The notes beneath the pieces were generated by a model. That model made no database searches. It saw nothing but the letters and a program-made list of their open reading frames with translations, and was not told where the DNA came from. The translations under genes and the position numbers were made by a program. A stretch of 64,000 nt of DNA from Mycolicibacterium sp. (GTDB taxonomy: Bacteria > Actinomycetota > Actinomycetes > Mycobacteriales > Mycobacteriaceae), in assembly GCF_016462545.1 (NCBI RefSeq), contig NZ_JAEMTA010000020.1:1-64000 (forward strand), read 5' to 3'. Positions within the stretch are counted from its first letter, which is position 1. Every line of letters begins with the position of its first letter. This document shows positions 47,428 to 57,418 of this stretch, piece after piece.

Positions 47428-47709
47428 GTGGGAGACTCCGACGAGATCATCGATGCCGAGATCGTGCCGGACCCATCACCCGCGACGCCGCCGGACACCG
47501 GCTACACCTCGGGCGGCGTGCCGACGTTCGAGTCGGTCAGGGAGAAGATCGAGACCCGATACGGCACCGCCATCGGGTCAGCGGAGCTGGCCTCGGAGAC
47601 CGCCGAGGGCCGCGATGTCGAGCAGCAGTACGAGGACAGGCAGCGCGCCGCCCACGATCGCCTCGAACAGATCCGAGCCTCGATGCGGGACGAGACGGAC
47701 GAGGCCTGA
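47428..47709 (+). CDS. Small acidic protein (Rv1638A-like), unknown function
   Basis: A 93-aa cytoplasmic protein, very acidic at both ends. A disordered N-terminal third (EIVPDPSPATPPDTGYTSGG) precedes a helical region (FESVREKIETRYGTAIG, then coiled-coil-like QRAAHDRLEQIRAS). Position next to uvrA fits M. tuberculosis Rv1638A. GTG 47428 is preferred over GTG 47419 because of its spacing from the TACCGT promoter element. It is followed 4 bp later by the winged-helix gene. Confidence 0.75.
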   Translation: MGDSDEIIDAEIVPDPSPATPPDTGYTSGGVPTFESVREKIETRYGTAIGSAELASETAEGRDVEQQYEDRQRAAHDRLEQIRASMRDETDEA

Positions 47710-47713
47710 CGCC

Positions 47714-48895
47714 TTGCGTTCGTTCTCCGTCGCGGAACGGCGCACACGGCTGGCGCGACGCCACCTCCTCGCCGAGGCCTCCGACCAGCCGGTGGTCGAC
47801 GTCGCCGGCTCGTTCGTCGGTCTGCACGCCACCGACCCGGCCACCCCGTATCTATCTCTCTGGGCACGCCTCGACGGGTTCCGCGTCGCCGACTTGGACG
47901 CCGCCATGTATCAGGACCGGACGGTGGTCAAACACCTCGCCATGCGGCGCACGCTGTGGGTGTTCGACGTCGGCGACCTGGCTGCCGTGCAGAGCGCCGC
48001 AAGCGATCGGGTGGCAGGCGCCGAGCGCAAGAAGCTGATCGCCGACGTGGTGAAGGCCGGTATCGCCGCCGACGGCGGAGCGTGGCTCGACGAGGCGTCG
48101 GCGGCCGTTCTCGCACACCTGCGCGACCACGGCCACGCCAGCGCCCGGGAACTGCGAGAGGCGCTGCCCCAGTTGGCCGGTACCTACGACGCGGCACCCG
48201 GAAAGCCTTATGGCGGTGCAGGTCCCATTTCACCGCGGGTGCTCACCGTGCTCGGCGCCGAGGGACGGCTGGTGCGCGGCCCCAACGATGGCGGCTGGAC
48301 CACGTCGCGCCCGAAGTGGACCCCCGCGGCGCACTGGCTCGGCGCGAACGAACCGACGGAGCCCGGTGCCGCGCGGGCGACCCTGATCCGGAGATGGCTG
48401 CGCGCGTTCGGGCCCGCCACCGTCACCGACGTGAAGTGGTACTTCGGCCATACCCTCACGTGGGCCCGTGATGGTCTTCGTGACGTCGGCGCCGTCGAAG
48501 TGGACATGGACGGGACCGCGGGATTCGTGCTGCCCGACGATCTGGAGCCCGAACCCGCGGTCGACCGGTGGTGCGCCCTGCTCCCCGGACTGGACGTGAC
48601 GACGATGGGCTGGAAGGACAGGGACTGGTATCTCGGCGAGCACGAGGCACAGGTGTTCGACCGCAATGGCAACGGCGGGCCGACCGCATGGTGCGACGGT
48701 CGAATCGTGGGCGCGTGGACTCAGGACGCCGACGGCCGCGTGGTGCCGCGGTTGACCGAGAAGGTCGACGCCAGGGCCTCGAAGGCGTTGGCGCGCAAGG
48801 CCGAGGAGCTCACCGACTGGCTCGATGGGACGCGCGTCGCCGCACGATTTCCCTCTCCCCTGTCGAAGTCGCCGTCGAAGGCGACTCCCGGTTAG
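47714..48895 (+). CDS. Winged-helix DNA-binding domain protein (AlkZ/YcaQ-like, HTH_42)
   Basis: A 393-aa protein of the winged-helix family that includes the DNA glycosylases AlkZ and YcaQ. The N-terminal pattern [29 protein letters not shown] and the MRRTLWVFD strand are typical. Further segments ([24 protein letters not shown]) fit the tandem winged helices. DNA-repair function is plausible next to uvrA but unproven. Start is TTG 47714, the only nearby codon that keeps family similarity. It ends convergently with uvrA, overlapping by 4 bp. Confidence 0.8.
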   Translation: MRSFSVAERRTRLARRHLLAEASDQPVVDVAGSFVGLHATDPATPYLSLWARLDGFRVADLDAAMYQDRTVVKHLAMRRTLWVFDVGDLAAVQSAASDRVAGAERKKLIADVVKAGIAADGGAWLDEASAAVLAHLRDHGHASARELREALPQLAGTYDAAPGKPYGGAGPISPRVLTVLGAEGRLVRGPNDGGWTTSRPKWTPAAHWLGANEPTEPGAARATLIRRWLRAFGPATVTDVKWYFGHTLTWARDGLRDVGAVEVDMDGTAGFVLPDDLEPEPAVDRWCALLPGLDVTTMGWKDRDWYLGEHEAQVFDRNGNGGPTAWCDGRIVGAWTQDADGRVVPRLTEKVDARASKALARKAEELTDWLDGTRVAARFPSPLSKSPSKATPG

Positions 48896-51780
48896 GAGAC
48901 CTTGCGCCGCTTCTTCGCGGGCGCGGGAGCGGGCAGCATCTCGGCGAGGAACTGGCCGGTGTAGCTCTCCGAGACCGCCGCCACGTCCTCGGGTGTGCCC
49001 TGCGCGACGACCGTGCCGCCGCCGCCGCCGCCCTCCGGGCCCATGTCGACGATCCAATCCGAGGTCTTGATGACGTCGAGGTTGTGTTCGATGACGATGA
49101 CGGTGTTGCCCTTGTCGACCAGGCCGTTGATGACCTTGAGCAGTTTGCGAATGTCCTCGAAGTGCAGACCGGTGGTCGGCTCGTCGAGGACGTAGACCGT
49201 GCGACCCGTCGACCGCTTCTGTAGTTCGGCGGCCAACTTCACCCGCTGTGCCTCGCCGCCGGACAACGTCGGGGCGGGCTGACCCAGTCGGACGTAGCCG
49301 AGGCCGACGTCGACGAGCGTCTTCAGATAGCGGTAGATCGAGGTGATCGGCTCGAAGAAGTCCGTCGCCTCCTCGATCGACATGTCGAGGACCTCGGAGA
49401 TGGTCTTGCCCTTGTAGTGCACCTCTAGGGTTTCCCGGTTGTACCTGGCGCCGTGGCAGACCTCGCACGGCACGTAGACGTCCGGCAGGAAGTTCATCTC
49501 GATCTTGATGGTGCCGTCACCCGAGCACGCCTCGCAGCGGCCGCCCTTCACGTTGAAGGAGAACCGTCCCGGCTGGTAGCCCCGCACCTTGGCCTCGGTG
49601 GTGGCAGCGAACAGCGTCCGGATCTTGTCGAAGACACCCGTGTACGTGGCCGGGTTGGAGCGCGGCGTGCGTCCGATCGGTGACTGATCGACTCGCACCA
49701 GTTTGTCGAGTTGGTCGATGCCGTTGATCCGAGTGTGACGGCCGGGCACCTGACGCGCGCCGTTGAGCTTGTTGGCCAGCACCGCCGCCAGGATGTCGTT
49801 GACGAGGGTGGACTTTCCGGACCCCGAGACACCGGTCACCGATGTCAGCACGCCCAGCGGGAAGGACACGTCGATCTCGCGCAGGTTGTTCTCGCGGGCG
49901 CCGACCACCGTCAACTGGCGCTTACGGTCGATGGGCCGGCGGATGGCAGGCACTTCGATGCTTTCCTTGCCGGAAAGGTATGCGCCAGTGATGGATTCGG
50001 GATTGGTCAGAAGGTCGGCGTAGGTGCCGCTGTGCACGATGTGGCCGCCGTGCTCACCGGCTGCCGGTCCGATGTCGACGACCCAGTCGGCGTGCGCGAT
50101 GGTGTCCAGGTCGTGTTCGACGACGATCAGCGTGTTGCCGAGATCCCGCAGTCGAACCAGGGTGTCGATGAGGCGGCGGTTGTCACGCTGGTGCAGACCG
50201 ATCGACGGCTCGTCGAGCACGTAGAGCACCCCCGCGAGGCCGGAGCCGATCTGCGTGGCGAGCCGAATGCGTTGCGCCTCACCGCCGGAGAGCGTGCCGG
50301 CGGCGCGGGACAGCGTCAGGTAGTCCAGCCCGACGTCGAGTAGGAAGCCCAGCCGCGACTGGACCTCCTTGAGCACCTGCCCGGCGATGGCATGCTCGCG
50401 CGTGCCGAGGGTGAGCCCGTTGAGGAACTTCGAGCAGTCGGCGATCGACAACTCACAGACCTGCGCGATGGACTTCGCGTCGTCGTCCGCGGCCAGCGTG
50501 ACGGCCAGGATCTCCGGCTTGAGTCGAGTGCCCTCGCACACGGGACACGGGACGTCGCGCATGAAGCCGTCGTAGCGTTCCTTCATCTGCTCGGACTCGG
50601 TCTGCTCCATGCGGCGGTGCAGGAACGCCATCACGCCCTCGAAGTCCGCGTAGTACGAGCGGGTGCGGCCGTAGCGATTCTTGTACCTGACGTGGACCTG
50701 CTCGTCGCAGCCTTCGAGGATCGCCTTGCGCGCCTTCGCGGGCAGCTTGCGCCACGGCGTGTCCACGTCGAATCCCAAGCTCTCGCCAAGGCCTTCGAGC
50801 ATCCGCGTGAAGTAGTCGGCGGTGTGGCCCATGGCCCAGGGAGCAATGGCGCCCTCGGCGAGCGTCAGATCCGGGTCGGGTACGACGAGGTCGGGATCGA
50901 CCTCCTTGCGGATGCCCAGACCGGTGCACTCGGGACAGGCGCCGTAGGGCGAGTTGAAGGAGAACGACCGCGGTTCGAGGTCGTCCACCGCCAGGGCGTG
51001 ACCGTTGGGACACGCGAGCTTCTCGGAGAACCGCTGCTCCCGCTGCGGGGCGTCCTCGTCCTCGTCGACGAACTCGAGCACGAGGATGCCGTCGGCGAGC
51101 CCGAGCGCCGTCTCGACCGAGTCGGTCAGGCGTTGCTTGGAGCTGGCCTTGACGCTGAGACGGTCGACGACCACCTCGATGTCGTGCTTCTCCTGCTTCT
51201 TGAGCTTGGGCGGATCGGTCAGGGTGTGCACGACCCCGTCCACGCGGACGCGGCTGTAGCCCTGAGAGTTCAGCTTCTCGAAGAGGTCGACGAACTCACC
51301 CTTTCGGGTGCGAACCACGGGAGCCAGCACCTGGAAGCGAATTCCCTCGTCCATCGCCAGCACCTGGTCGACGATCTGCTGGGGCGTCTGCCGCGCGATG
51401 CGCTCACCGCAGACGGGACAGTGCGCGGTACCGGCGCGGGCGTAGAGCAGTCGCAGATAGTCATAGACCTCGGTGATGGTGCCGACCGTCGAGCGGGGGT
51501 TGCGGTTGGTGGACTTCTGGTCGATCGACACCGCAGGGGACAGGCCCTCGATGAAGTCGACGTCGGGTTTGTCCATTTGCCCCAGGAACTGCCGCGCATA
51601 GGCCGACAGCGACTCCACGTAGCGGCGCTGCCCCTCGGCGAAGATCGTGTCGAACGCCAGCGACGACTTGCCGGAACCGGACAGGCCGGTGAAGACGATC
51701 AACGAGTCGCGCGGCAGGTCTACGTCGATGCCTCGAAGGTTGTGCTCGCGCGCTCCCTTGACGATCAGCCGGTCAGCCAA
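48892..51780 (-). CDS. uvrA: Excinuclease ABC subunit A
   Basis: Damage-recognition ATPase of nucleotide excision repair, 962 aa. The first Walker A is [15 protein letters not shown] and the second VSGSGKSTL. Zinc-binding Cys pairs include [11 protein letters not shown] and [14 protein letters not shown] signatures LSGGEAQRI and LSGGEAQRV are both present. Translation starts at TTG 51780 with GAAGAGGA 6 nt upstream. A near-consensus PafBC-type damage promoter lies about 70 bp upstream of the start. Confidence 0.97.
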   Translation of the reverse strand: MADRLIVKGAREHNLRGIDVDLPRDSLIVFTGLSGSGKSSLAFDTIFAEGQRRYVESLSAYARQFLGQMDKPDVDFIEGLSPAVSIDQKSTNRNPRSTVGTITEVYDYLRLLYARAGTAHCPVCGERIARQTPQQIVDQVLAMDEGIRFQVLAPVVRTRKGEFVDLFEKLNSQGYSRVRVDGVVHTLTDPPKLKKQEKHDIEVVVDRLSVKASSKQRLTDSVETALGLADGILVLEFVDEDEDAPQREQRFSEKLACPNGHALAVDDLEPRSFSFNSPYGACPECTGLGIRKEVDPDLVVPDPDLTLAEGAIAPWAMGHTADYFTRMLEGLGESLGFDVDTPWRKLPAKARKAILEGCDEQVHVRYKNRYGRTRSYYADFEGVMAFLHRRMEQTESEQMKERYDGFMRDVPCPVCEGTRLKPEILAVTLAADDDAKSIAQVCELSIADCSKFLNGLTLGTREHAIAGQVLKEVQSRLGFLLDVGLDYLTLSRAAGTLSGGEAQRIRLATQIGSGLAGVLYVLDEPSIGLHQRDNRRLIDTLVRLRDLGNTLIVVEHDLDTIAHADWVVDIGPAAGEHGGHIVHSGTYADLLTNPESITGAYLSGKESIEVPAIRRPIDRKRQLTVVGARENNLREIDVSFPLGVLTSVTGVSGSGKSTLVNDILAAVLANKLNGARQVPGRHTRINGIDQLDKLVRVDQSPIGRTPRSNPATYTGVFDKIRTLFAATTEAKVRGYQPGRFSFNVKGGRCEACSGDGTIKIEMNFLPDVYVPCEVCHGARYNRETLEVHYKGKTISEVLDMSIEEATDFFEPITSIYRYLKTLVDVGLGYVRLGQPAPTLSGGEAQRVKLAAELQKRSTGRTVYVLDEPTTGLHFEDIRKLLKVINGLVDKGNTVIVIEHNLDVIKTSDWIVDMGPEGGGGGGTVVAQGTPEDVAAVSESYTGQFLAEMLPAPAPAKKRRKVS

Positions 51781-51854
51781 CTGAATCCTCTTCCTTCAAT
51801 TCAATACCGCCGGTTTCACAGCGCTTCCAAGCCCGCAGAAGGCAGTCCGCGCCC

Positions 51855-51877
51855 ATGTTATGTCCCACCCCCGACAA
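51855..51877 (-). promoter_or_regulatory. PafBC-type (RecA-independent) DNA-damage promoter of uvrA
   Basis: On the minus strand TTGTCGGGG (51877-51869) is followed by 8 nt and TAACAT (51860-51855). The known mycobacterial consensus is TTGTCRGTG-N8-TAN3T; only one position differs. Transcription would begin near 51849, leaving a leader of about 68 nt. uvrA is reported as a PafBC target. No LexA box was seen here. Confidence 0.7.
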
Positions 51878-51883
51878 GCCCGC

Positions 51884-51896
51884 TACCGTGGCGGAC
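51884..51896 (+). promoter_or_regulatory. Predicted leaderless promoter of the MBL-fold gene
   Basis: TACCGT (51884-51889), 7 nt, then ATG 51897. It lies just beside the divergent uvrA promoter. Confidence 0.45.
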
Positions 51897-52574
51897 ATGA
51901 CAGTCGTCGAGGACAACTACACCGGCCACGTCGAGTCGGGTACCGCCGCGCGCCGCACGCTTCCCGGGGCGTCGATCGTGAAGGCGTCCGTGGGCCCCAT
52001 GGACAACAACGCCTACCTGATCACGTGTTCCCACACGGGCGAGACGCTACTCATCGACGCCGCAAACGACGCTCCGATCCTGCTCGACCTCATCGATCGG
52101 TACGCGCCGAAGCTCGTGCTCATCGTCACCAGCCACCAGCACGGCGACCACTGGATGGCGCTCGACGAGGTCGTCAAGGCCACCGGTGCGCCGACTGCCG
52201 CCCACCGACTCGATGCCGCGCCGCTGCCCGTGACGCCCGACCGCATCCTGGCCCATGGCGACACCATCGACATCGGCGACCTCGTGTTCGACGTGATCCA
52301 CCTACAGGGCCACACCGAGGGCTCCGTCGCACTGGCCCTGGCGGGCTCCGCGGCGGGCGACGTGGTTCACCTGTTCACCGGCGACTGCCTGTTCCCCGGC
52401 GGAGTGGGCAAGACCTGGAAGGACGGCGACTTCGAGCGTCTGCTCGGCGACGTCACCACGCGAATCTTCGACGTCTACCCCGACTCGACCGTCGTCTACC
52501 CGGGGCACGGCGACGACACCACGGTCGGCGCCGAGCGGCCGCATCTCGCGGAGTGGCGCGAACGCGGGTGGTGA
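51897..52574 (+). CDS. Metallo-beta-lactamase-fold hydrolase (Rv1637c-like)
   Basis: A 225-aa enzyme of the glyoxalase II-like MBL group. SHQHGDHW carries the HxHxDH zinc motif. Further ligands are in LQGHTEGS, FTGDCLFPG and YPGHGDDT. Two metal sites look complete. Hydrolysis of a thioester or related compound is likely; the substrate is unknown. It is divergent from uvrA, as in M. tuberculosis, and followed by the DUF427 gene. Confidence 0.9.
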   Translation: MTVVEDNYTGHVESGTAARRTLPGASIVKASVGPMDNNAYLITCSHTGETLLIDAANDAPILLDLIDRYAPKLVLIVTSHQHGDHWMALDEVVKATGAPTAAHRLDAAPLPVTPDRILAHGDTIDIGDLVFDVIHLQGHTEGSVALALAGSAAGDVVHLFTGDCLFPGGVGKTWKDGDFERLLGDVTTRIFDVYPDSTVVYPGHGDDTTVGAERPHLAEWRERGW

Positions 52575-52599
52575 TCCCGGAGCAACCCCGGCACCGAAT

Positions 52600-52645
52600 G
52601 TGACGCCACTGCGACATTTCGCACATTTCGTCGCAGTGAGGTCAC
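52600..52645. repeat. Inverted repeat with internal direct repeat
   Basis: GTGAC-CACTGCGAC (52600-52604, 52607-52615) pairs with GTCGCAGTG-GTCAC (52630-52638, 52641-52645), with two mismatched bases between blocks. The 14-nt loop and flanks hold CATTTCG twice. It sits between the MBL gene and the DUF427 start. It may be a terminator-like hairpin, an operator, or one copy of a dispersed mycobacterial palindrome. Confidence 0.6.
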
Positions 52646-52667
52646 GCGCGCCGGAAGGATTGAACCC

Positions 52668-53168
52668 ATGAGCGGATGGCCCACGCCGGACAAGGTTGGT
52701 CCCGGACAGGAATCGGTGTGGGACTACCCCCGACCGCCGAGGCTGGAGACGTTCGCCGGCTCGATCACGATCGAATTGGGCGGCCGGATCATCGCGTCCA
52801 CCGATCGCGGGTGGCGGGTGCTGGAGACCAGCCACCCGCCCACCTACTATCTACCGCCGTCCGCGTTCGACGACGGCGTCTTGCGCGAGGCAGCGGGGTC
52901 GTCGTGGTGCGAGTGGAAGGGCGTCGCGTCCTACTACGACCTCGTCACCGAGGGTCGCGTCGCAGACCGTGCCGCTTGGACCTACCTGCAGCCCACGGGC
53001 GGCTTCGAACCGATCACCGGAGCAATCGCCGTGATGGCGGCAGAAGTCGACCGCTGCACCGTCAACGGTGAACAGGTGCAACCCCAACCGGGTGGCTTCT
53101 ACGGCGGCTGGGTGACCAGTTGGGTCAAGGGCCCGTTCAAGGGCATTCCGGGGTCGAGGGGCTGGTAG
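52668..53168 (+). CDS. DUF427 family protein
   Basis: A 166-aa cytoplasmic protein. VWDYPRPPRLE, the RVLETSHPPTYYLPPSAF segment and the WCEWKGVASYYD motif are hallmarks of DUF427, a small beta-barrel family of unknown function. W-rich C-terminus (GWVTSWVKGPFKGIPG) is also typical. GGAAGGA lies 8 nt upstream of ATG 52668. It ends 10 bp from the convergent USP gene. Confidence 0.9.
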   Translation: MSGWPTPDKVGPGQESVWDYPRPPRLETFAGSITIELGGRIIASTDRGWRVLETSHPPTYYLPPSAFDDGVLREAAGSSWCEWKGVASYYDLVTEGRVADRAAWTYLQPTGGFEPITGAIAVMAAEVDRCTVNGEQVQPQPGGFYGGWVTSWVKGPFKGIPGSRGW

Positions 53169-53178
53169 CCCCCGGACA

Positions 53179-53622
53179 TCAGGACGTGTGGACGATCAGG
53201 ACGTCGGACTTGGACCGGCGAGCGACGTTGGCGGGCACCGATCCGAGCAGTCGACCGGCGATGGTGCTCAGGCCGACGTTACCGACGACCAGAAGGTCTG
53301 CCTTGATCTCCTCAGCCAGATCGACCAGGGCGTCGACCGGAGCGCCGACGACGGCCTTCTCCTCGACGTCCTTGGCTCCCGCCGTATGCGCCCGGTCCCT
53401 GGCCTCACGAAGGATTGCGTAGATGGGGGCATTGCCCGCCATCTTGTAGCCCTCGTCCTTGAGGACGTCGGCAGCCCGCGCGTCCTCGCTCTGGGGGAAG
53501 TACGCGGTCGCCACGATCAACTTCGCGCCCGCTCCCCCGGCGATCTGCGCAGCCCGGTCTACCGCACGCAGCGATGAATCCGAACCGTCAGTGCCGACCA
53601 AAACGGTCTGATAGGCGCCCAT
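53179..53622 (-). CDS. Universal stress protein (Rv1636-like)
   Basis: A 147-aa single-domain USP. The nucleotide-binding motif G-x2-G-x9-G-S is complete in VGNVGLSTIAGRLLGSV, and VGTDGSDSS forms the first phosphate loop. The M. tuberculosis and M. smegmatis orthologues (Rv1636, MSMEG_3811) bind cAMP and have been proposed to buffer it. Start ATG 53622 is preceded by GGAGG at close spacing. It is monocistronic, with a 271-bp upstream gap. Confidence 0.95.
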   Translation of the reverse strand: MGAYQTVLVGTDGSDSSLRAVDRAAQIAGGAGAKLIVATAYFPQSEDARAADVLKDEGYKMAGNAPIYAILREARDRAHTAGAKDVEEKAVVGAPVDALVDLAEEIKADLLVVGNVGLSTIAGRLLGSVPANVARRSKSDVLIVHTS

Positions 53623-53791
53623 TCATGCCCTCCAGTGTCGATTGCCAAGCCACCCGAGACAGTAACCCGTCGTTCGAAGAACAGGGGCCAATTCGCTCGG
53701 ATGACACGCGTATTGCCGGGACTGATCCTAACCTCGGGTCCGGCGCCGAATGCGAGGTTGGTGAGCAACGGTACGCCCGCCGCGCCCGGAG

Positions 53792-53812
53792 GCCCCGGCT
53801 CGCATCCGGGGC
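53792..53812 (-). terminator. Probable hairpin terminator after the ubiD operon
   Basis: GCCCCGG (53792-53798) and CCGGGGC (53806-53812) with a 7-nt loop, 82 bp after the ubiD stop on the minus strand. No T-run. The rest of 53623-53893 shows no convincing gene; a TACTGT at about 53661 could be the USP -10. Confidence 0.4.
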
Positions 53813-53893
53813 GCCAACGTGACGTGGGTCATTGACGGCACCGTCGACGCGACCGAAGTCGTTCCGCCGCAAGGGAATAGACGGGTTGCCGAC

Positions 53894-55525
53894 TCACTCC
53901 CGGTGCCTCGGGTCGAAGTTGGACGGCGCGGCCTCTTCCGCGCGCACCGCAAAGTCGGTGTCGGAGAACGTGTAGCGGTACCAGGGCTCGTCATCGCAGC
54001 GTCCGAGTTGGTGACGGAGATTGCTGAACGCTCCGTAGAGGGCGCGGTACGGCTGCCCGTGGAAGTGCTGCAGAATCTCCTTCCACGTCCGAGGAGCCTC
54101 GCGAATGAGCGCTGCCATGTCACTGGTCAGCTCATCCTCCGACTTGACGACGACGTCCGGCGGCGGGTCGCCGAGTTCGAACACCGTGCTGCGGTCGAAG
54201 TGCGATCGCACGAACTTGGGGCTGATCGGGATGGTGCAGTCGAGGCCGATCTTCGACGCCGTTCCCGGCGCCGCGTCGTCGGCGATCATGGGGTCGACCG
54301 TCATCGTGTTTCCGTTCGGGATGGTCACCGTGTCCAGGTGCGGCATGTACCTGAACGCCATCGCGAACTGCACGGCGTTGTCGTCCCAGATGTCGACGTC
54401 CTCGTCGAAGACCATCGCGATCTTCGGCAGGCCCTGCTTCGAGCAGGTCAGCATGACTCCGAGCGCCTGCTTCGAGTCACCGGCGCCGCGGGTGTTGATC
54501 TTCGCGTAGGCAATGTTCGACAACCCGCCCAGCGGCGCGCGCACCTCCTTGACGTCGATGCCCGCCATCGCCAGGCCGCCGTACAGGTCGGACTCGATCA
54601 TGGGCAGCTGCAACATGTTGTCGGTGTACCAGGGGTGCGTACCGCCGATCGTGGCGTGCTGGAAGATGCCTCCCCTGCGGAACGTCATGGCCTTGACGAC
54701 GGCCCGGTAGTTGGCCTTGATCCCGCCGCCGTACATGCCGGTGAACTCGCCGTAGGGGCCCTCGTCGTGAGTCAGCCCCTCCGTGCACATCAGCTCGCAC
54801 TCGAGCACGATCTCGGCATTGGCGGGCACCAAGAGGTCGATGGTCTCGCACTTCACCAGCTTCGCGGGGTGGCCGTAGAAATTCCCGAGCACCTCGAAGT
54901 CGTCGGTGCCCGGCGGTACGCCCGTCAGCGCGGCCACCTTGTCGACGAGCGGCCCGCCGAGCACGATCGCGAGCTCGAGGTTGTGGCCCTTCGCTTGCGC
55001 CGCTTGGGCATTCAATCGCGCACGATGCGATGTGCACGTCATGTCGAAGTTCTTCTCGTTCTTCGTCCGGAACATGCTGCGGTAGATGCCCCAGTCGTAG
55101 ACACCGGTGTCAGGGTGCTTGGTCACCACCAGGTTGTCGTTGGTGTACGCGTGGCCGTCTCGGTCATGGTGAAGGAACAGCGGCAATCGCGTCAGGTCGA
55201 CGTCGTCGCCGGTGAGGATGACCTCCTTGCACGGCGCGGTGTCGACCACCTCGGGCTTGATCCGGCCCTTGCCGAGTTCGACCATCCGGCGGCCGGTTTC
55301 GCTCTTCTCGCACCCCAGTGCCCACGCCGTCTGATCCTGATTCGAATAGGCGTTGGCCAGGAACTGGAACTCGCAGTCGGTCACCTTCTCGACCAGGACC
55401 GCGGTCAGCGGATGGGCCTCCATGACGGCGGGCAACTCATCGACCCGCTTCTCTTCGGTGACGCGGACCAGCAGGCCCGCCTTCTCCATGTCGTCGACGA
55501 AGTCTCTCAGACTCTGCTGGGGCAT
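53894..55525 (-). CDS. UbiD-family prenyl-FMN-dependent decarboxylase (large paralogue)
   Basis: A 543-aa reversible decarboxylase. The catalytic Glu pair of this family is intact in EGPYGEFTG (spacing of five), and the prFMN-binding region includes TCTSHRAR and GTHPWYTDN. Members act on aromatic or alpha,beta-unsaturated carboxylic acids with prFMN supplied by UbiX, which is encoded 2.5 kb away. It is the third gene of the unit ubiD2-SRPBCC-ubiD1, 10 bp after the SRPBCC gene. Substrate unknown. Confidence 0.92.
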   Translation of the reverse strand: MPQQSLRDFVDDMEKAGLLVRVTEEKRVDELPAVMEAHPLTAVLVEKVTDCEFQFLANAYSNQDQTAWALGCEKSETGRRMVELGKGRIKPEVVDTAPCKEVILTGDDVDLTRLPLFLHHDRDGHAYTNDNLVVTKHPDTGVYDWGIYRSMFRTKNEKNFDMTCTSHRARLNAQAAQAKGHNLELAIVLGGPLVDKVAALTGVPPGTDDFEVLGNFYGHPAKLVKCETIDLLVPANAEIVLECELMCTEGLTHDEGPYGEFTGMYGGGIKANYRAVVKAMTFRRGGIFQHATIGGTHPWYTDNMLQLPMIESDLYGGLAMAGIDVKEVRAPLGGLSNIAYAKINTRGAGDSKQALGVMLTCSKQGLPKIAMVFDEDVDIWDDNAVQFAMAFRYMPHLDTVTIPNGNTMTVDPMIADDAAPGTASKIGLDCTIPISPKFVRSHFDRSTVFELGDPPPDVVVKSEDELTSDMAALIREAPRTWKEILQHFHGQPYRALYGAFSNLRHQLGRCDDEPWYRYTFSDTDFAVRAEEAAPSNFDPRHRE

Positions 55526-55535
55526 GGCACGCCTT

Positions 55536-55952
55536 TCACTCGAATGCCGTTACGGCGTCACCGGTTTCGACGTAGTCGCGGAGGTGGTGCAGGAGGACGC
55601 CCCATGTCGTGTTGCACTTGCGGAAGTTGCCGTGGGTGCCGGGCCAGCCGGCATGCCGAACCGTCAGCAGGGTTCGGGTGTCGGCCGCCGTGACGGTGAA
55701 CGTCGCCGTGGTGCCGACTGAGTCGCCCGGCCCCCGGGTGCATCGCCAGATGACTCGATCCGGCTCTGAAGTGACTATCTCCCAGGCGAATTCGGGGTGG
55801 TTGGCGTACCGGAAGACCCATTCGGTGCCAACCTCGCCGCTGCCCGTCGCATGGGGCGTATGCCAGGCCTTGACGCCGTCGGGCGTCGACAGGGCCGCGA
55901 AAACCTGCTCTGGCGTCGCGTCGATCTTGAGTTCGTGGTCGATCTCGGGCAC
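55536..55952 (-). CDS. SRPBCC/AHSA1-like protein
   Basis: A 138-aa protein of the Bet v 1-like fold. The start IDHELKIDATPEQVFAALS is typical of SRPBCC, and GDSVGTTATFTVTAADTRTLLTVRHAGW continues the beta sheet around a ligand cavity. No catalytic residues can be named. Such proteins bind hydrophobic or aromatic ligands. Its place between two ubiD genes (6 and 10 bp gaps) suggests it handles the same substrate. Confidence 0.85.
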   Translation of the reverse strand: MPEIDHELKIDATPEQVFAALSTPDGVKAWHTPHATGSGEVGTEWVFRYANHPEFAWEIVTSEPDRVIWRCTRGPGDSVGTTATFTVTAADTRTLLTVRHAGWPGTHGNFRKCNTTWGVLLHHLRDYVETGDAVTAFE

Positions 55953-55958
55953 GTCGTC

Positions 55959-57386
55959 CTACCTCTGGTCGAGTTCGGGAAAGTCGTAGTCACGCCAACC
56001 GGGCACGTCGGCCACTTCGAGAAACTCCTTGCCGTGCTCAGCCACCGAGGGTCCACAGGCATCACCAGCAACTTTGATGACCGTGCCGTACGGGTAGGTC
56101 GCATCGATGCCGAGGGCGGAGCCGGTCCGCTGATCCAGCGGAATCGAGTCGTCGATCGACGGATCCAAGGGTCCGGCCCCCAAGCCGTCGACCACGATCA
56201 CGTCGCGGGCGGGTTGGCTGCGGAATGCCGTCGCCCACTCGACCTGATCGGGGTTCTGCACGTCGATGTCGGGATCGACGACGATGACGGTCTTCGGCCG
56301 TACGTTCGTCGCCATCGCGGCCAGGATCGCGGCTCGGGCTTCACCCGCGTAGCGCGGGCGCATCGCGATGACGACGTAGAACGACACACCGCCGGAGGCC
56401 GGGATCGCCACCCGCTCGATGGTCGGGAACTGCTGTCGCATCATCTGCAGGAACGACGCCTCGAAGGGCAACTGCTTGAGGGTGTGGTTCTCGGTGGGAG
56501 GTACGCCGGTGAGCAGAGCCTGGAAGTGAGCGCCGTCGCGGTGGGTGATCGCGGTGGGCCGCGCGATCGGCTTCATCGAACCCGGCGTGTAGTAGCCGGT
56601 GTACTCGCCGAGCGGGCCCTCCATGACCTCCGTTTCGAACTGCACCTCGAACTCGATGACGAACTCGGCGTGGGCCGGTACCTCCACGTCGTTCGTCTTG
56701 CATTTCACCAGCTCCACCGGCGCCCCGCGCAGACCACCGGCTACCTCGAAATCATCGGTGTCGTCGGTGGTTTGGACCGGACACGTGTAGGCGAGCATGG
56801 GATCGACACCGATCACCAGCGCCGCCCGGAAGGTCTTCTGACCGGCCCGCACCGCCTTCGCCAGGTTCTTGCCGAACCGGTGGAAGGGTTGCGCCATGAA
56901 GGACAGCGTGTGAGCGTCGATGATTTCGAACCGGTAATGCCCCATGTCGGGAATCCCGGTCTCGGGATCGCGACTGACGACGATCCCCGGCGTGATGTAC
57001 GGGCCGCCGTCGTCGGGGCTGTACCTCGGGACCGGCAGGGTGGTCAGGTCGATGTCGTCGCCGAGGATCACGTTCTCGTGGACCGGGGCGTCATCGACGA
57101 GAACTGGCGGGATCGGATTCGCCAGCCCGTCGAGGATGTGCTGCATCACGGTGTCCTCGGTGCAGCCGTAGGCGATGAGCGCCTTGGCCCGCGAGTTGTA
57201 GACCCCGCCGACCAAGGGAAAATCGGTCCCGTCGTCGGTGAACACGATCGCGGGGCCGCCGACGGCCGCGCTCTTGCGCATCGCCTTGGCCACCTCGAGG
57301 TCGAGGTTGACGGGGCGGTTCACGTCGATGAGCTCACCGCGGGCGCGCAGCGCATCGAGGAACTCGCGGAAATCTTGGAACGGCAT
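55959..57386 (-). CDS. UbiD-family prenyl-FMN-dependent decarboxylase (small paralogue)
   Basis: A 475-aa second UbiD. The Glu pair is in MEGPLGEYTG. PFQDFREFLDALRARGELI is the family start and supports ATG 57386; ATG 57401 is an alternative. It differs clearly from the 543-aa paralogue, so this is not a recent duplication. The two may form a hetero-oligomer or act on related substrates; both are inference. It heads the minus-strand unit and is divergent from the TIGR02444-ubiX unit. Confidence 0.92.
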   Translation of the reverse strand: MPFQDFREFLDALRARGELIDVNRPVNLDLEVAKAMRKSAAVGGPAIVFTDDGTDFPLVGGVYNSRAKALIAYGCTEDTVMQHILDGLANPIPPVLVDDAPVHENVILGDDIDLTTLPVPRYSPDDGGPYITPGIVVSRDPETGIPDMGHYRFEIIDAHTLSFMAQPFHRFGKNLAKAVRAGQKTFRAALVIGVDPMLAYTCPVQTTDDTDDFEVAGGLRGAPVELVKCKTNDVEVPAHAEFVIEFEVQFETEVMEGPLGEYTGYYTPGSMKPIARPTAITHRDGAHFQALLTGVPPTENHTLKQLPFEASFLQMMRQQFPTIERVAIPASGGVSFYVVIAMRPRYAGEARAAILAAMATNVRPKTVIVVDPDIDVQNPDQVEWATAFRSQPARDVIVVDGLGAGPLDPSIDDSIPLDQRTGSALGIDATYPYGTVIKVAGDACGPSVAEHGKEFLEVADVPGWRDYDFPELDQR

Positions 57387-57418
57387 GGCGGGATGCCCCA
57401 TACTCTGCAAACGAAGGT

